NCBI RefSeq assembly: GCF_022807995.1
Contig: NZ_CP094351.1
Coordinates: forward strand, 3,131,001 to 3,195,000
Direction of reading: 5' to 3'
DNA from: Pseudomonas orientalis
GTDB lineage: Bacteria > Pseudomonadota > Gammaproteobacteria > Pseudomonadales > Pseudomonadaceae
DNA: 64,000 bases
A program made the position numbers and the translations under genes. Of this stretch, positions 52,934-62,942 are shown piece by piece; within the stretch, counting starts at the first letter, position 1; every line of letters starts with the position of its first letter. The notes under the pieces are model-generated. The model was given only the letters and a program-made list of their open reading frames with translations. It ran no database searches and had not been told where the DNA came from.

Positions 52934-53881
52934 ATGACTCTGTTCCCTGACCTGCATGCCCTGCCCCGCCAATTGCGCCACCCCGAGGTGCGCGACCTGG
53001 CGTGGGTCATGCTGGCGCCTCCAATGCTCGCACAGACGCCGTGGCCGCAACGCCACCCGCTGGCGGGCAGCGACTGGGTCCAGGCGCCGCATTTGCTCGA
53101 AGCCTGGTTAGGTGCGCTCGATCAGGACAGCCGCGCATTGCAGCACTGGCTGAGCCTGTCGCGCACTCGGCGCCTGGGCCTCTATTATGAGCGCCTGTGG
53201 CAGTTCGCCGTGCAGCATGCCCCCGGCGTGGAGCTGCTGGCGGCGAACCTGCCGATCCGCCGTGCCGGGCACACCCTGGGCGAGCTGGATATGCTGCTGC
53301 GCGACCGCGATGGCGTGCATCACCTGGAGTTGGCGATCAAACTCTATCTTGGTCCACAGGACGGCAATGGCCAGGACACCGCGCAATGGCTCGGCCCCGG
53401 CTGCCACGACCGGCTGGACCGCAAACTGACGCACCTGGCCCAGCATCAACTACCGATCTCGGCGCGCCCGGAGAGCCGCGAGGCCCTGGCGACGCTGGAT
53501 ATCCAGGAGTTCGATGCGCACCTGTGGCTGGGCGGGTACCTGCTTTATCCATGGCCGGGCCAGGCCGACCCGCCCCTCGGCGCCCACCCGCAGCATTTGC
53601 GCGGGCGCTGGCTGCATCAACGCGATTGGCAGGACTTTGTCAGTACCCGCCCCGCCGGCCGCTGGCAACCCCTGCCCCGGCATGCGTGGCTGGCGCCGGC
53701 GCATTACCCGGCGGATGAGGTGTGGAGTGAGGAGCAGATGGAAGGCTGGCTGGCAGACCTGGACCCGATGGCGCCGGCGCAGTTGCTGGTGCGGCTGGTG
53801 GAGAACGGTGAGGATTGGGAGGAAGCGGAGCGGTTGTTTCTGGTGGCGGATCTTTGGCCGAATGTGCCGGGGGCAGGCTGA
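52934..53881 (+). CDS. DUF1853 protein, possible PD-(D/E)xK fold
   Basis: A 315-residue cytoplasmic protein. Residues about 75-160 contain [24 protein letters not shown] then [27 protein letters not shown], where the Asp of ELD and the E-x-K of HLELAIK have the order of a PD-(D/E)xK nuclease core. DUF1853 is uncharacterised; nuclease activity is my inference. It is a single gene, divergent from nadK and followed by REP repeats. Confidence 0.85.
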   Translation: MTLFPDLHALPRQLRHPEVRDLAWVMLAPPMLAQTPWPQRHPLAGSDWVQAPHLLEAWLGALDQDSRALQHWLSLSRTRRLGLYYERLWQFAVQHAPGVELLAANLPIRRAGHTLGELDMLLRDRDGVHHLELAIKLYLGPQDGNGQDTAQWLGPGCHDRLDRKLTHLAQHQLPISARPESREALATLDIQEFDAHLWLGGYLLYPWPGQADPPLGAHPQHLRGRWLHQRDWQDFVSTRPAGRWQPLPRHAWLAPAHYPADEVWSEEQMEGWLADLDPMAPAQLLVRLVENGEDWEEAERLFLVADLWPNVPGAG

Positions 53882-53902
53882 TAAATCTGTGGTGTATTGA
53901 AG

Positions 53903-53978
53903 ATCGCCATCGGGGGCAAGCCCCCTCCCACATTTGGAATGCGTTCCCCTGTGGGAGGGGGCTTGCCCCCCGATGGCG
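53903..53978. repeat. REP pair before the chelatase genes
   Basis: Inverted cores in the reverse order to other loci (GGGGGCAAGCCCCCTCCCAC first, GTGGGAGGGGGCTTGCCCC second), with only about 20 bases between them. Confidence 0.88.
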
Positions 53979-53990
53979 GCGTCTCAGGCA

Positions 53991-54653
53991 CTACTCATCA
54001 TCGATATGCCGATAATCCAGCTGCAATCCCATAGCCAGCGCCCTCGCCCGCCCCAACCTGATCGGCCCACGCTCGATATCCACCAGCCATCCCGGACACG
54101 CCAACAGCGGCAACCCGTCGATCACCTTGAGCCGCCCATCGGTAATCACCAGCAAGCGCTGCTGCTCAGCCGGATAACGCTTGCGCCGCGCCACCAGCCA
54201 ATGCCCCGCCTCGGTCAGGGCTGCCAGCAATGGCGTCCCCCCTCCGGCGCCCAGCTGTTCCAGCCAGTGCGCCAGGCTTTTTGCCGCTTTCAAGCCCTGC
54301 ACCTGCCACTTCGGCGACTGCCCGCTGGCCGTCAGCAAGGCAAGGCGTGCCCGTTGACGATAGGCGTCATCGAACAACTGCGCCAACAAGCCCTTGGCAT
54401 CGCTCAATGCCCGGTGCCGGCGAGTCGAAGCCGAGGCGTCGACAATCACCAGCCAGAGTTCATGGGCAGAGTGACTGCGCAGCTGCCAGCGTAAATCTTC
54501 ACGATTCTGCGGCCTGCCACCGAGCAAAGTGCCCGGCCAGTTGATCCGGCCCTGTCCCGCGCTGCGCGCCTTGCCTTGCCTGCCGTTGTCCAGTCGCCCT
54601 GCCTGGGGCCGCGCATCCGCCCCCGCGTCAGGTCGAGGGCGAATGCCTAGGGC
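53991..54653 (-). CDS. chlD: VWA domain half of chlD-type chelatase subunit (reached by -1 frameshift)
   Basis: This frame encodes 220 residues: a linker ([20 protein letters not shown]) and a von Willebrand A domain with MIDAS motif [27 protein letters not shown] and [12 protein letters not shown]. It has no ATG or GTG before the domain; the first usable start is a TTG at 54527, too late for the linker. It is in the -1 frame of the AAA+ gene and joins it at the slippery A_AAA_AAG (54653-54659). Fusion would give a 551-residue ChlD-like subunit of the CobN chelatase. Independent translation from TTG remains possible. Confidence 0.8.
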   Translation of the reverse strand, partial: ALGIRPRPDAGADARPQAGRLDNGRQGKARSAGQGRINWPGTLLGGRPQNREDLRWQLRSHSAHELWLVIVDASASTRRHRALSDAKGLLAQLFDDAYRQRARLALLTASGQSPKWQVQGLKAAKSLAHWLEQLGAGGGTPLLAALTEAGHWLVARRKRYPAEQQRLLVITDGRLKVIDGLPLLACPGWLVDIERGPIRLGRARALAMGLQLDYRHIDDE

Positions 54654-54659
54654 TTTTTT
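54615..54659 (-). promoter_or_regulatory. Programmed -1 frameshift signal
   Basis: Zero-frame codons CCA AAA AAG CCC TAG contain the heptamer A_AAA_AAG (54659 to 54653), two codons before the stop. Eight bases later a hairpin begins: ATTCGCCC (54644-54637) pairs with GGGCGGAT (54622-54615), 14-base loop. Heptamer, spacing and stem match known bacterial -1 signals such as dnaX. Confidence 0.8.
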
Positions 54660-55645
54660 GGCCAGGCGGGAACATCACGGCGGGCGCCGGTGGGCAGGGC
54701 CGGCGCAGGCATATCGCCCCATTGGCCCTGGCCGGGCGAAGGGTTCGAGGATTGCGGGGCTTGGGCCTGACTGGGCGGGCTGGCCTCCGGGGCCTGCTCC
54801 TGGCGTCGATGACGCAAGGCAAATTCGGCGACGGCGTCTATATCCTGCTCGGCGATGGCCCCGGCCCCGCGCCAGGCGGCATGGGCCCTGGCACCGCGCA
54901 GCCACACAAGGTCGGCGCGCATCCCGTCCACGCCGGCGGCAAAGCAACGCTGGGTGATTTGTGCCAGGGCCTGGTCATCCAGCTCGATACGGTCCAGGCG
55001 CGCGCGCGCCTGGATGCAGCGTTCGCGCAAAGCGGCTTGCGGCTCGGCCCACCGTTCACAGAACGCGACGGGGTCACTGTCGAAATCCAGGCGGCGACGG
55101 ATGATCTGGCCACGCTCGGCCGGCAATGTCTGCCCGCTCAAGGCCACGTTGAAACCAAAGCGGTCGAGCAGTTGCGGGCGCAACTCCCCCTCTTCCGGAT
55201 TCATCGTGCCGATCAGCACAAACCGCGCCGCATGCCGATGGGAGATGCCATCACGTTCGATCAGATTGGTACCGCTGGCGGCCACATCCAGCAGCAGGTC
55301 GACCAGGTGATCGGGCAGCAGGTTGACTTCATCGACATACAACACGCCGCCGTCAGCCTTGGCCAGCACGCCGGGCGAGAATTGTGCACGGCCCTCGCCG
55401 AGCGCGGCGTCCAGGTCCAGGGTGCCGACCAGGCGCTCCTCGGTCGCGCCCAGGGGCAAGGTAACAAACTGCCCGCTGCCGAGCAGGTCCGCCAGGCCAC
55501 GGGCCAGGGTGGACTTGGCCATGCCGCGCGGACCTTCGATCAGCACACCACCGATCCTCGGATCAATGGCGTTCAGGCACAGCGCGAGTTTCAGCTCATC
55601 GGCACCGACCACGGCGGCCAGCGGGAAATGCGCAATATCAGTCAT
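54647..55645 (-). CDS. chlD: AAA+ ATPase half of cobalt chelatase (ChlI/ChlD-type)
   Basis: A 332-residue MoxR/ChlI-type AAA+ ATPase that would drive metal insertion with CobN. Walker A is [19 protein letters not shown], Walker [18 protein letters not shown], followed by [35 protein letters not shown] (sensor 1 and Arg finger region). A proline/glutamine-rich tail ([20 protein letters not shown]) leads to the stop at 54647. ATG 55645 ([13 protein letters not shown]) overlaps the cobN stop. The zero-frame product acts alone as the small subunit; a -1 frameshift at its end would append the VWA domain. Confidence 0.93.
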   Translation of the reverse strand: MTDIAHFPLAAVVGADELKLALCLNAIDPRIGGVLIEGPRGMAKSTLARGLADLLGSGQFVTLPLGATEERLVGTLDLDAALGEGRAQFSPGVLAKADGGVLYVDEVNLLPDHLVDLLLDVAASGTNLIERDGISHRHAARFVLIGTMNPEEGELRPQLLDRFGFNVALSGQTLPAERGQIIRRRLDFDSDPVAFCERWAEPQAALRERCIQARARLDRIELDDQALAQITQRCFAAGVDGMRADLVWLRGARAHAAWRGAGAIAEQDIDAVAEFALRHRRQEQAPEASPPSQAQAPQSSNPSPGQGQWGDMPAPALPTGARRDVPAWPKKP

Positions 55646-58600
55646 CAGCTGTCTTCTTCCATATCCAGCAACAGGTTTTCCAAGGCTTCGCGGTAGGCGC
55701 CGGGCGCTTGCCACAGGCCGCGCTGCTGGGCTTCGAGCATGCGCTCGGTCATGTCGCGCAAAGCGTCGGGGTTGTGCTGTTGCACAAACGCGCGAGTGTC
55801 AGGGTCGAGCAAATAGGCGTCGGCGAGCAGCGCGTATTGGTGATCGTCGATCAGTGCGGTGGTGGCGTCGAAGGCGAACAGGTTGTCCACGGTCGCAGCC
55901 ATTTCGAATGCGCCCTTGTAGCCGTGACGCTTCACGCCTTCGATCCACTTCGGGTTGGCCGCACGGGAACGCACCACTCGATTGAGCTCTTCCTTCAAGG
56001 TGCGGATCCTGGGCAGGTCCGGCTGGCTGTGATCGCCGTGATAGCTGGCGGTCTTGGCGCCGCTCAAGGTTTCCACGGCGGCGAGCATGCCGCCCTGGAA
56101 TTGGTAGTAATCGTTGGAGTCGAGCACATCGTGCTCGCGGTTGTCCTGGTTCTGCAGCACCGCCTGCACCTGGCTCAGGCGCTGGGCGAATTGCCCACGG
56201 GCGGCGGTGCCTTCGTCGGCGCCGCCATAGGCGTAACCGCCCCAGTTCAGGTAGACCTCGGCCAGGTCCTCGCGGCTCTGCCACAGGCGACCGTCAATCG
56301 CACCCTGCACGCCCGCGCCATAGGCGCCTGGCTTGGCGCCAAAAATGCGCCAACCGGCCTGTTTCGCCGCGGCCTCTGCGTCCAGGCCCGACTCTAGCAG
56401 CGCCAGGCGCTCGCTGCGCACCTTGGCGGCCAGGGGGTTCATGTCATCCGGCTCGTCCAGCGCCGCCACCGCCTGCACCGCCGCATCGAACAGGCGGATC
56501 AGGTTGGCAAACGCGTCGCGGAAGAAGCCGGACACGCGCAACGTCACGTCGACGCGCGGACGATCCAACAGACTGATCGGCAGAATCTCGAAGTCATCCA
56601 CGCGCTGGCTGCCGGTGGCCCATACCGGGCGCACGCCCATCAGCGCCATGGCCTGGGCGATATCGTCGCCACCGGTACGCATGGTGGCGGTGCCCCACAC
56701 CGACAGGCCCAACTGGCGCAGATGATCGCCGTGATCCTGCAGATGCCGCTCAAGCAACAGATTGGCCGACTGGAAACCGATGCGCCAAGCCGTGGTGGTC
56801 GGCAGGTTGCGCACATCCACGGTGAAGAAGTTGCGCCCCGTGGGCAAGACATCCAGGCGGCCGCGACTCGGCGCTCCACTGGGACCTGCCGGCACAAAGC
56901 GACCGCCCAGGGCGTCCAGCAGGCCGCGCATTTCTGCCGGGCCGCAGGCGTCCAGGCGCGGCGCCACGACAATGCGCAGGCTTTCGACCACTGCCTTAAC
57001 CTCTTCCCAACCGGCTTGCTCCAACTGCTCCAGCGGCCCCTGCAACGCCTGCTCGATCAAGCGCGTCGCGTAGAGTTCCAGACGTTCGCGGGTGTCACCG
57101 GCGGTGCGCCACGCCTGCGCGTCGATCTTGCGCAACACCTCGGGCCGACGCCCGGTCCACGGTTCTGCGAGCGCGCAGTCCAGAGGATCGAAGCCCAGCT
57201 CGAACGCCTTGGCCAGCACCCGCAACAGGCTCGATTGCGCGCCACGTCCATCGCCACGGGGAATGCGCAGCAAGGCCAGCAAGGTATCGATACGCAAGCG
57301 TCCCGCCGGCGACTCGCCGAAGACATGCAGGCCGTCGCGGATCTGTGATTCCTTCAGGTCACACAGGTAGGTGTCCAGGCGCGGTAACCAGACGTCGGCA
57401 TCGGCCTCGCCGTCCAGCTCGAGTTCCTGGTCGATACGGGTTTCGCGCACCAGCTTGAGAATGTCTTTCTGCAATTCCAGCGCGCGTCGCGGGTCGAGCA
57501 ACTGCGCTTCGTAATATTCGTCGGCCAGCAATTCCAGATCGCGCAGCGGGCCGTACGTTTCAGCACGGGTCAGCGGCGGCATCAAGTGGTCGATGATCAC
57601 CGCCTGGGTGCGCCGCTTGGCCTGGGCGCCCTCGCCCGGGTCGTTGACGATAAAGGGGTAGATATTCGGCAGCGGGCCGAGCAGCACGTCCGGCCAACAG
57701 TTTTCCGACAGGCCCACGCCCTTGCCCGGCAGCCATTCGAGGTTGCCGTGCTTGCCCACATGAATCACGGCATGGGCGCCGTAGGTCTGGCGCAGCCAGA
57801 AGTAGAAGGCGAGATAGCCATGGGGCGGCACCAGGTCAGGGTCGTGATACACCGCGCTCTGATCAACCTGATAACCCCGCGCCGGTTGAATCCCGATGAA
57901 GGTCTGTTCCAGGCGCAGGCCGGCGATCATCAAGCGGCCGTCGCGGCACATCGGGTCCTGATGCGGCGTGCCCCAGCGCTCCAGCACGGCTTGACGATTG
58001 GCCTCGGGCAGACGCTGGAACATCGCTTCATAATCGTCCAGGCTCAGGCTCTGATGGCAGGGGCGCAGGTCGAGGCTGTCCAGGTCATTGGTGACGCCGC
58101 CCAGCAAGGCGTGGATCAAGGCGGTGCCGCTGTCCGGCAAGGTGGACGGCACCGGATAGCCTTCTGCTTGCAACGCGCGCAAGATGTTCAGCGCCGCCGC
58201 CGGCGTATCCAGGCCCACGCCGTTGCCGATGCGGCCGTCGCGGGTTGGATAGTTGGCCAGGATCAACGCGACACGCTTGTGCGCATTCGACAGTCGCGCC
58301 AGCTCGACCCAGCGGCGCGCCAGTTCGGCGACAAAATCCATGCGCTCGGGCGCGGCGCGGTAGCACACCACGTCCGACTGGCTGCGCTCACTGCGCCAGG
58401 CCAGGTCCTTGAAGCTGATCGGCCGGCTGATGATGCGCCCGTCCAGCTCCGGCAAGGCAATGTGCATCGCCAAATCGCGGGGGCCCAGGCCTTGTGCACT
58501 GACTTGCCAGCCGGGCTGGTTATCCTGGGCGCAGATGGCCTGGATCACCGGGATATTGCGGCGAAACGGGCGCAGATGCGGCGCTTCGGGGCTCGATTGG

Positions 58601-59406
58601 GCAAAGCCGGTGGTGTTCAGGATCACCGCCGCCTGTACTTGATCGAGCCAGTCTTCAACCACCGCCAGGCAACCGGGCTCTTTCAAACTGGCCACCGCTA
58701 TCGGCAACGGGCTGAGGCCCGCCGCCTGCAAACGCTGGCAGAACACATCGATAAACCCGGTATTGGCGGCCTGCAAATGGGAGCGGTAGAACAGCACCGC
58801 CGCCACCGGCAAGTCCGCGCGCCAATCCGCCTGCCAGTGCTCAAGCTCGGCGTTGGCCGTATGCGGGTGATAAATCGACGTACGCGGCAAGCTTTGCGGC
58901 TCGGTCCATGGGTAGTCGCGCCCGAGATAGCCACTGGCCAGGCAGCGATAGAAATCCAGCGCATTACCCAGGCCGCCCTGGCGCAGGAACTGCCACAGCC
59001 GGTCACGCTGCGCCGCGCCGACGGTACTCAGACCGCTGAGTTCCGGGTCCGGGCGATCATCTCCCGGCACCAGGATCAGCGTGACGCCGCGCTCGGCCAG
59101 TTCCACCAGGCGCTCGATGCCGTAGCGCCAATAACCGATGCCGCCATGCAAGGAAATCAGGATGACCTTGGCGTGGCGCAACACCTCATCGACGTACAGG
59201 TCGACCGAGGCGTGGTTCTGCACCTGCATCGGGTTGGCCAGGCGCAGGCCGGGGTAATCCTCGGGCAGTTGCTGCGCCGCTTCGGCAAGCAGCGCCAGGC
59301 TGGAATCGCCGCTGCACAGGATTACCAGCTCGGCGGGGGTTTGGCCAAGGTCGGCGATATTGTCGTCCGCGACGAAGCCACCGGGTTGGGTCCTGAGCAG
59401 GTGCAT
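55645..59406 (-). CDS. cobN: Cobaltochelatase large subunit CobN
   Basis: CobN inserts cobalt into hydrogenobyrinate a,c-diamide in the aerobic cobalamin pathway. The 1253-residue protein has family landmarks: [89 protein letters not shown], and [23 protein letters not shown], ending in an ordinary C-terminus. Start ATG 59406 lies 2 bases after the cobW stop; the ATPase gene follows with overlap, so cobW-cobN-chlD is one operon under the upstream B12 riboswitch. Confidence 0.96.
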   Translation of the reverse strand: MHLLRTQPGGFVADDNIADLGQTPAELVILCSGDSSLALLAEAAQQLPEDYPGLRLANPMQVQNHASVDLYVDEVLRHAKVILISLHGGIGYWRYGIERLVELAERGVTLILVPGDDRPDPELSGLSTVGAAQRDRLWQFLRQGGLGNALDFYRCLASGYLGRDYPWTEPQSLPRTSIYHPHTANAELEHWQADWRADLPVAAVLFYRSHLQAANTGFIDVFCQRLQAAGLSPLPIAVASLKEPGCLAVVEDWLDQVQAAVILNTTGFAQSSPEAPHLRPFRRNIPVIQAICAQDNQPGWQVSAQGLGPRDLAMHIALPELDGRIISRPISFKDLAWRSERSQSDVVCYRAAPERMDFVAELARRWVELARLSNAHKRVALILANYPTRDGRIGNGVGLDTPAAALNILRALQAEGYPVPSTLPDSGTALIHALLGGVTNDLDSLDLRPCHQSLSLDDYEAMFQRLPEANRQAVLERWGTPHQDPMCRDGRLMIAGLRLEQTFIGIQPARGYQVDQSAVYHDPDLVPPHGYLAFYFWLRQTYGAHAVIHVGKHGNLEWLPGKGVGLSENCWPDVLLGPLPNIYPFIVNDPGEGAQAKRRTQAVIIDHLMPPLTRAETYGPLRDLELLADEYYEAQLLDPRRALELQKDILKLVRETRIDQELELDGEADADVWLPRLDTYLCDLKESQIRDGLHVFGESPAGRLRIDTLLALLRIPRGDGRGAQSSLLRVLAKAFELGFDPLDCALAEPWTGRRPEVLRKIDAQAWRTAGDTRERLELYATRLIEQALQGPLEQLEQAGWEEVKAVVESLRIVVAPRLDACGPAEMRGLLDALGGRFVPAGPSGAPSRGRLDVLPTGRNFFTVDVRNLPTTTAWRIGFQSANLLLERHLQDHGDHLRQLGLSVWGTATMRTGGDDIAQAMALMGVRPVWATGSQRVDDFEILPISLLDRPRVDVTLRVSGFFRDAFANLIRLFDAAVQAVAALDEPDDMNPLAAKVRSERLALLESGLDAEAAAKQAGWRIFGAKPGAYGAGVQGAIDGRLWQSREDLAEVYLNWGGYAYGGADEGTAARGQFAQRLSQVQAVLQNQDNREHDVLDSNDYYQFQGGMLAAVETLSGAKTASYHGDHSQPDLPRIRTLKEELNRVVRSRAANPKWIEGVKRHGYKGAFEMAATVDNLFAFDATTALIDDHQYALLADAYLLDPDTRAFVQQHNPDALRDMTERMLEAQQRGLWQAPGAYREALENLLLDMEEDS

Positions 59407-59408
59407 GG

Positions 59409-60470
59409 TTAAACGCTGAGGGCGGCGCGCAGTTGCGCTTCGAGGCCGGCGGCATCCAGTTCCTGGCCGATCAGCACCAGGCGCGTGGTGCGTGTCTCTT
59501 CCGGGCCCCAGGCACGGTCGAAGTGCTTGTCGAAGCGCGTGCCCACGCCCTGGATCAGCAGCCGCATCGGCTTGTTCGGGATCGCAGCAAAGCCTTTGAT
59601 GCGCAGGATGCCGTGCTGCACCACCAACTGCGTCAGGGCGTCGAGCAACAGGGCTTCGTCGGCTTGAGGCAGGTCGATGGAGATGGAGTCGAAAGCGTCG
59701 TGGTCGTGGTCGTCCTCACCGTCGTGGTGATGGTCGTGATGGCTGTGGCGCGCGTCGATATGCTCCTCGGAACCGGCGCCCAGGCCGATCAGCACGTCCA
59801 GTGGCAGGCGGCCGCTGCTGGCTTCGATGACTTTCACTGCCGGCGGCAGCTCCTCGGCTACTTCCAGGCGCACCCGGGCCAGGTCTTCGGCGCTGATCAG
59901 ATCGGCCTTGTTGAGGATCACCAGGTCGGCGCTGGCCAGTTGGTCGGCGAACAGCTCGTGCAAGGGCGATTCATGATCCAGGTTCGGGTCGAGCTTGCGC
60001 TGGGCGTCGACCTGATCAGGGAATGCGGCGAAGGTGCCGGCGGCCACGGCCGGGCTGTCGACCACGGTGATCACCGCGTCCACGGTGCAGGCATTGCGGA
60101 TTTCCGGCCATTGGAAGGCCTGGACCAAAGGTTTGGGCAGGGCCAGGCCGGAGGTTTCGATGAGGATATGGTCAAGGTCGCCGCGTCGGGCCACCAGCTC
60201 GCGCATCACCGGGAAGAATTCTTCCTGCACGGTGCAGCACAAGCAGCCATTGGCCAGCTCATACACGCGGCCATTGGCTTCTTCCTCGGTGCAACCGATG
60301 GAACACTGCTTGAGGATTTCACCGTCAATGCCCAGCTCGCCGAATTCGTTGACGATCACCGCAATGCGACGGCCCTGGGCGTTGTCGAGCATATGGCGCA
60401 GCAAGGTGGTTTTACCCGAGCCGAGAAAACCGGTAACGATGGTGACGGGGAGTTTGGCCAGTGTTTTCAT
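59409..60470 (-). CDS. cobW: CobW-type G3E GTPase metallochaperone
   Basis: A 353-residue P-loop GTPase that supplies cobalt to CobN. Motifs: VTGFLGSGKTTLLRHML (Walker A), EFGELGIDGE, NGCLCCTVQEEF (CxCC metal site), LIETSGLALPKPL, ILNKADLIS (NKxD) and a histidine-rich loop HSHHDHHHDGEDDHDHD near 245-260, then a CobW C-terminal domain. ATG 60470 begins MKTLAKLPVT. It is the first gene after the minus-strand cobalamin riboswitch. Confidence 0.96.
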   Translation of the reverse strand: MKTLAKLPVTIVTGFLGSGKTTLLRHMLDNAQGRRIAVIVNEFGELGIDGEILKQCSIGCTEEEANGRVYELANGCLCCTVQEEFFPVMRELVARRGDLDHILIETSGLALPKPLVQAFQWPEIRNACTVDAVITVVDSPAVAAGTFAAFPDQVDAQRKLDPNLDHESPLHELFADQLASADLVILNKADLISAEDLARVRLEVAEELPPAVKVIEASSGRLPLDVLIGLGAGSEEHIDARHSHHDHHHDGEDDHDHDAFDSISIDLPQADEALLLDALTQLVVQHGILRIKGFAAIPNKPMRLLIQGVGTRFDKHFDRAWGPEETRTTRLVLIGQELDAAGLEAQLRAALSV

Positions 60471-60571
60471 CGGATGCCCTTTGGGGCGGGCATACGGGAC
60501 GACAGGCTCTGCGACGGCACGCAGCAGCAGGTTTCGTCACCGGATCACCCCGCCCGGTTGAATTGAAAATC

Positions 60572-60752
60572 GATTGCGAGGCAGGTCTCCTGGCTTGGGG
60601 CTTGCAGGTCTAAGACCGGCGCCGGCTGCGCCTTCCCACCGTATCGGCAGTGGCATTGCAGTCAGGTGAACCCTTCACAGTTGCGGGGGCAGCCGCGGCT
60701 TGTACCGCGTTCCCTTCTTAGCTTCGACCGCAGCCGAAGAACCTCGAGCAGG
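60572..60752 (-). promoter_or_regulatory. Cobalamin riboswitch upstream of cobW
   Basis: Read on the minus strand: GAAGGGAACGCGGT, CTGCCCCCGCAACTGTGAAG, TGCCACTG, GTGGGAAGGCG and the B12 box AAGCCAGGAGACCTGCC (60596-60580), in the order of the cobalamin aptamer. The expression platform lies in the 100 bases before cobW. Edges are approximate. Confidence 0.93.
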
Positions 60753-60793
60753 CAAGGCTACGCAGTGCGTGGCCGGCGGTCAATGCTCCATGC

Positions 60794-62236
60794 TCAAGCG
60801 ACAGCGTACGCATAGCGATAGCTCACCGGCACATCACCCACAATGTCGGCATGCCCGATTTGGCCGCGGCTCTCGAGGTAGAAATCAATTTCGCCATTGC
60901 CGGTCAGGTCGAGCACTACCCATGACTCGTTCGTCTGCGGATCGTAGCCCACGCCCACCTCGCCTGCCCGCCCGGTGAGCTGGCTGACGAATGTCAGCGA
61001 GTCGATGGAATGCCTGCGCAACAGCGAGGAAATATCGATGATGTCCTGACCGCTGACAAAGTCTACTAACTGATCAGGCGCATATAACGTCGAATCACCG
61101 GCATTGTCGTATACGAACGTGTCGCTGCCTGCCCCCCCTCGCATGCGGTCCGCGCCGGCTCCGCCCTTGAGACGGTTGTCGGCGTCATTTCCGATCAGTA
61201 CGTCATTGCCAGAACCGCCGATGGCGTTTTCCAGGACGACGCCCTTGGCGATGGAAACATTACCCTTCATGCCCCCTACGTCGGAAAACGACTGGGCGCG
61301 CAGGTTGATCACCTGGTTCTGATGATAGCCGGAGAAATCCAACGTATCGTTGCCTCCGCCATCCCAGACGCAGAAGACAGCACCGTCGCGCGACGAATTC
61401 AATGACAGGTCGTCCCGCTGGGTATTGGAGTTGAACCCGTAGGTGGTATCGGTATTGCGAGTGTGGTGGTTGGCCCCGTACACCCGCTGACACCAGGCAA
61501 TATCGGCCATCAGCGGCGAAGAGGCGTATTGACCATTGAAGTCATGGTGCGTATTGCCCGGAGCGAAATAGCTCATGACGGAATAGGCACGACTGTCTTG
61601 CGCGTAAGCGGCGTGCGTCTCATAAGCGACAGGCCCACGGGTGGCATCATAATCGCCGGTATGCGCGGCGCCCAGCGTATGGCCTATCTCATGGGTGAGC
61701 GTCTGGCGTTCAAAGCCGTTAACCGTCGGCGCGCGATTATCTGCATAACCGGAGTTCACCCGAATGCGCGCCTGATAGCGCAAAAAAACGGCATCCGCAA
61801 CGGCCGGTGTCTTGTCGTTGACAAACCGCAGGCGACCTTCAGCCCCAACAGTGTCTTCGTCAAACGTAATGTTTGCCACATCGGCCCAGGACTGCATGGC
61901 GCGCCGGGCCTGGTCTTTTTGAGTGTCGTTGAACTTGCTCTCATTGGCTGAGGCTTCATTGAACGTATAAGAGAGACGCAACACCCCGTCGCCGTTGCTG
62001 TCATGCAACCTTCGACCACGCCGGTCAATATGGCGAGCCATTTCATCCAGAGAGCGTGAAGGCTTGCGCGAGCCGGCGCGATAATACGGATCGTCGGCGC
62101 GCGCAGTGACGTCGTACATTGCAGGCGCATTGGCGTCAGGCGGTTGAGACTGCGTCGCCTGGGGTGAGTTGGGTAATTGATCGGCAGATTGGTAAAGATA
62201 GCCAGGACTGACATTGCCTCGGGATACATTCGTCAT
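60794..62236 (-). CDS. Serralysin-type (M10B) metalloprotease with RTX repeats
   Basis: A 480-residue secreted zinc protease. The catalytic motif is THEIGHTLGAAHTGDYDA (HExxHxxGxxH) with the Met-turn YSVMSYFAPG. RTX calcium-binding repeats follow (GGSGNDVLIGN, NRLKGGAGADRM, RGGAGSDTFVYDNAGDST), typical of type I secretion substrates, though the C-terminus (VSYRYAYAVA) lacks the usual DxxV-like ending. ATG 62236 (MTNVSRGNVS) has GGAGG 9 bases upstream. No inhibitor or ABC exporter is adjacent. It lies between two B12 riboswitches; only about 40 bases separate its stop from the cobW riboswitch. Confidence 0.93.
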   Translation of the reverse strand: MTNVSRGNVSPGYLYQSADQLPNSPQATQSQPPDANAPAMYDVTARADDPYYRAGSRKPSRSLDEMARHIDRRGRRLHDSNGDGVLRLSYTFNEASANESKFNDTQKDQARRAMQSWADVANITFDEDTVGAEGRLRFVNDKTPAVADAVFLRYQARIRVNSGYADNRAPTVNGFERQTLTHEIGHTLGAAHTGDYDATRGPVAYETHAAYAQDSRAYSVMSYFAPGNTHHDFNGQYASSPLMADIAWCQRVYGANHHTRNTDTTYGFNSNTQRDDLSLNSSRDGAVFCVWDGGGNDTLDFSGYHQNQVINLRAQSFSDVGGMKGNVSIAKGVVLENAIGGSGNDVLIGNDADNRLKGGAGADRMRGGAGSDTFVYDNAGDSTLYAPDQLVDFVSGQDIIDISSLLRRHSIDSLTFVSQLTGRAGEVGVGYDPQTNESWVVLDLTGNGEIDFYLESRGQIGHADIVGDVPVSYRYAYAVA

Positions 62237-62419
62237 AAATAAGCCTCCACTTTCGATGATGTCCATTTCCACGACGCTTACCTTCCAACAAGCACTACGG
62301 CAAATAAAGCGCGACGCCTTCGCAAAACCAATTGGAAATATTGCTCCGGGCTGCCCGTTGCTGCCGCCCCCACCGCCGGGACTCGCCTTAATTGACGAGC
62401 CAGTGATACGCGTGTTTTC

Positions 62420-62632
62420 CTATGCAGTATGTTTCGGGTGCCCTTCACAGGGTGAAACGGGAAACCGGTGACCCATGCCTTGCTTGATCGAGGGCATGAG
62501 CAGTCCGGTGCTGCCCCCGCAACGGTAAGCGAGCGAAGCGTCAAATCCACTGTGCATGTGCATGGGAAGGAGATGCTTGTCCGGAGGCTCTTTCAGAGCC
62601 GCCCCTTGCAAGCCCGGAGACCGGCCCGAACA
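62420..62632 (+). promoter_or_regulatory. Cobalamin riboswitch upstream of cbtB
   Basis: Plus strand: TTTCGGGTGCCCTTCACAG, GGTGAAACGGGAAACCGGTG, AGTCCGGTGCTGCCCCCGCA, ACGGTAAGCGAG, CCACTGTGCATG, ATGGGAAGGAG and the box GCAAGCCCGGAGACCGGCC (62608-62626), in aptamer order. About 110 bases of platform separate it from cbtB. Edges are approximate. Confidence 0.94.
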
Positions 62633-62742
62633 CATTCAGATAACAAACCCGCGGTGGGCGGGCGCTGTTCAGAACGCTGCGTGCCTGGCTCGCGGCGTTT
62701 GCATGCGCTCGTTTCACTCAAGACACTTGAAAGGGACGCGCC

Positions 62743-62931
62743 ATGTCGATCATCCGCAGCACCTCGCACGCCGCCAGCAGCACCTCCAGCCTGAGTCAAC
62801 GCCTGACCGCCGCCATAGGCGCGTCGATCCTCGGCGCGTGCCTGGTGTACTTTGCCGGCTTCTCGCATATCGAGGCGGTGCACAACGCCGCCCACGATAC
62901 GCGCCACAGCGCTGCTTTCCCGTGCCACTGA
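62743..62931 (+). CDS. cbtB: CbtB small cobalt-transport subunit
   Basis: A 62-residue protein with one membrane helix (LTAAIGASILGACLVYFAGF) and a histidine-containing tail (SHIEAVHNAAHDTRHSAAFPCH), as expected for CbtB, which pairs with CbtA in proteobacterial cobalt uptake. AAAGGGA lies 9 bases before the ATG. cbtA starts 12 bases after its stop. The gene is under the plus-strand B12 riboswitch. Confidence 0.93.
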   Translation: MSIIRSTSHAASSTSSLSQRLTAAIGASILGACLVYFAGFSHIEAVHNAAHDTRHSAAFPCH

Positions 62932-62942
62932 GGCCTGCCGAG

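Noticed and set aside
54629..54674. Independent ATG/GTG start for the VWA domain near 54.6 kb
   Set aside because: ATG and GTG codons there are in other frames; one gives a 16-codon frame that ends within the linker.
57586..59412. 608-codon open frame on the plus strand opposite cobN
   Set aside because: It lies wholly antisense to cobN, has no family motifs, and its length comes from high GC and few stop codons in that frame.
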